A program made the translations under genes and the position numbers. Under the pieces are notes generated by a model. That model was given only the letters and a program-made list of their open reading frames with translations, made no database searches and was not told the DNA's origin. From a virus: a DNA stretch of 23,982 nucleotides. This document shows positions 23,814-23,982 of this stretch, in pieces. Location: the IMG/VR virus record IMGVR_UViG_3300027965_000018, positions 1-23,982 of that record; one strand, written 5' to 3'. Position 1 is the first letter of the stretch. Every line of letters starts with the position of its first letter.

Positions 23814-23982
23814 ATGAGAGAAGAGAGACAGTATCTGCTCTGTATGGAGGCTGAGGGTGGTGGGGAGGAAACGGCAGAAATCACCGTTCCTCCCGGCGAA
23901 GCGGATGAGCAGGACGAAGAGGCCAGGCGCCAGGCCGTCCAGATCGTGAAGGACTGGATCATGGACGGAGATTGGGGTGATG
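23814..23982 (+). CDS. Acidic early protein, N-terminal part only (runs off right edge)
   Basis: The ATG at 23814 follows GAGGAGGAG with five-base spacing, better than an upstream ATG at 23775 in the same frame that has AGGA directly adjacent. At least 56 codons are open to the window edge. The protein is very acidic (MREERQYLLCMEAEGGGEE, then PPGEADEQDEEARRQAVQIV, then DWIMDGDWG). It is the only clear plus-strand gene and the first gene of the rightward unit, where phages often place small acidic host-takeover or inhibitor proteins. No family recognised. Confidence 0.72.
   Translation, partial: MREERQYLLCMEAEGGGEETAEITVPPGEADEQDEEARRQAVQIVKDWIMDGDWGD

Noticed and set aside
1-23982. CRISPR array, insertion sequence or rRNA
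   Set aside because: No regularly spaced repeats, transposase motifs, terminal inverted repeats or rRNA-like stretches were seen.

Overview
This window is about 24 kb of a double-stranded DNA tailed-phage genome (or prophage), dominated by one long minus-strand late (morphogenesis) operon. The recognisable order, read right to left in the direction of transcription, is terminase small subunit, terminase large subunit, three small proteins, portal, a sugar/radical-SAM/methyltransferase cassette, two Sec-signal proteins, an initiator-like tRNA, scaffold, major capsid protein, small head-region proteins, a second glycosyltransferase, head-tail adaptor, large tail-hub protein, and internal-virion-type proteins. 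There are no tape-measure, sheath or tail-tube genes. The adaptor followed by a 640-aa beta-rich protein and very large inner proteins suggests a short-tailed (podovirus-like) virion. This is an inference from gene content only.

Right end (23525-23982): a control region with two back-to-back sigma70-like promoters. One fires leftwards into tRNA-Trp(CCA) and the late operon. The other fires rightwards into an acidic early-type protein that runs off the window. A short palindrome overlaps the -35 of the rightward promoter. 18318-23407 holds the packaging module. 15059-18107 is a tightly coupled accessory cassette (unknown 80-aa protein, GT-B glycosyltransferase, radical SAM protein with SPASM-like C-terminus, 136-aa protein, SAM methyltransferase). 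14044-15062 encodes two small exported proteins with N-terminal hydrophobic signals and paired cysteines. 13888-13962 is a tRNA with CAU anticodon and initiator-like features. 10260-13840 is the capsid module, with a strong hairpin after the capsid gene. 1-10272 carries a GT-A glycosyltransferase, tail genes and internal-virion candidates, ending in a giant protein (at least 1285 codons) truncated by the left edge.

The host cannot be fixed. Base composition is moderately GC-rich, both tRNAs encode their CCA end, and ribosome binding sites are canonical, so the host is bacterial. The two signal peptides ending in an A-Q boundary resemble those common in Acidobacteriota and Proteobacteria, but that is weak evidence. 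The part most worth a second look is the phage-encoded glycan-modification-like cassette sitting between portal and scaffold and co-transcribed with exported proteins, with a further glycosyltransferase near the tail genes. It may decorate the virion or alter the host surface.
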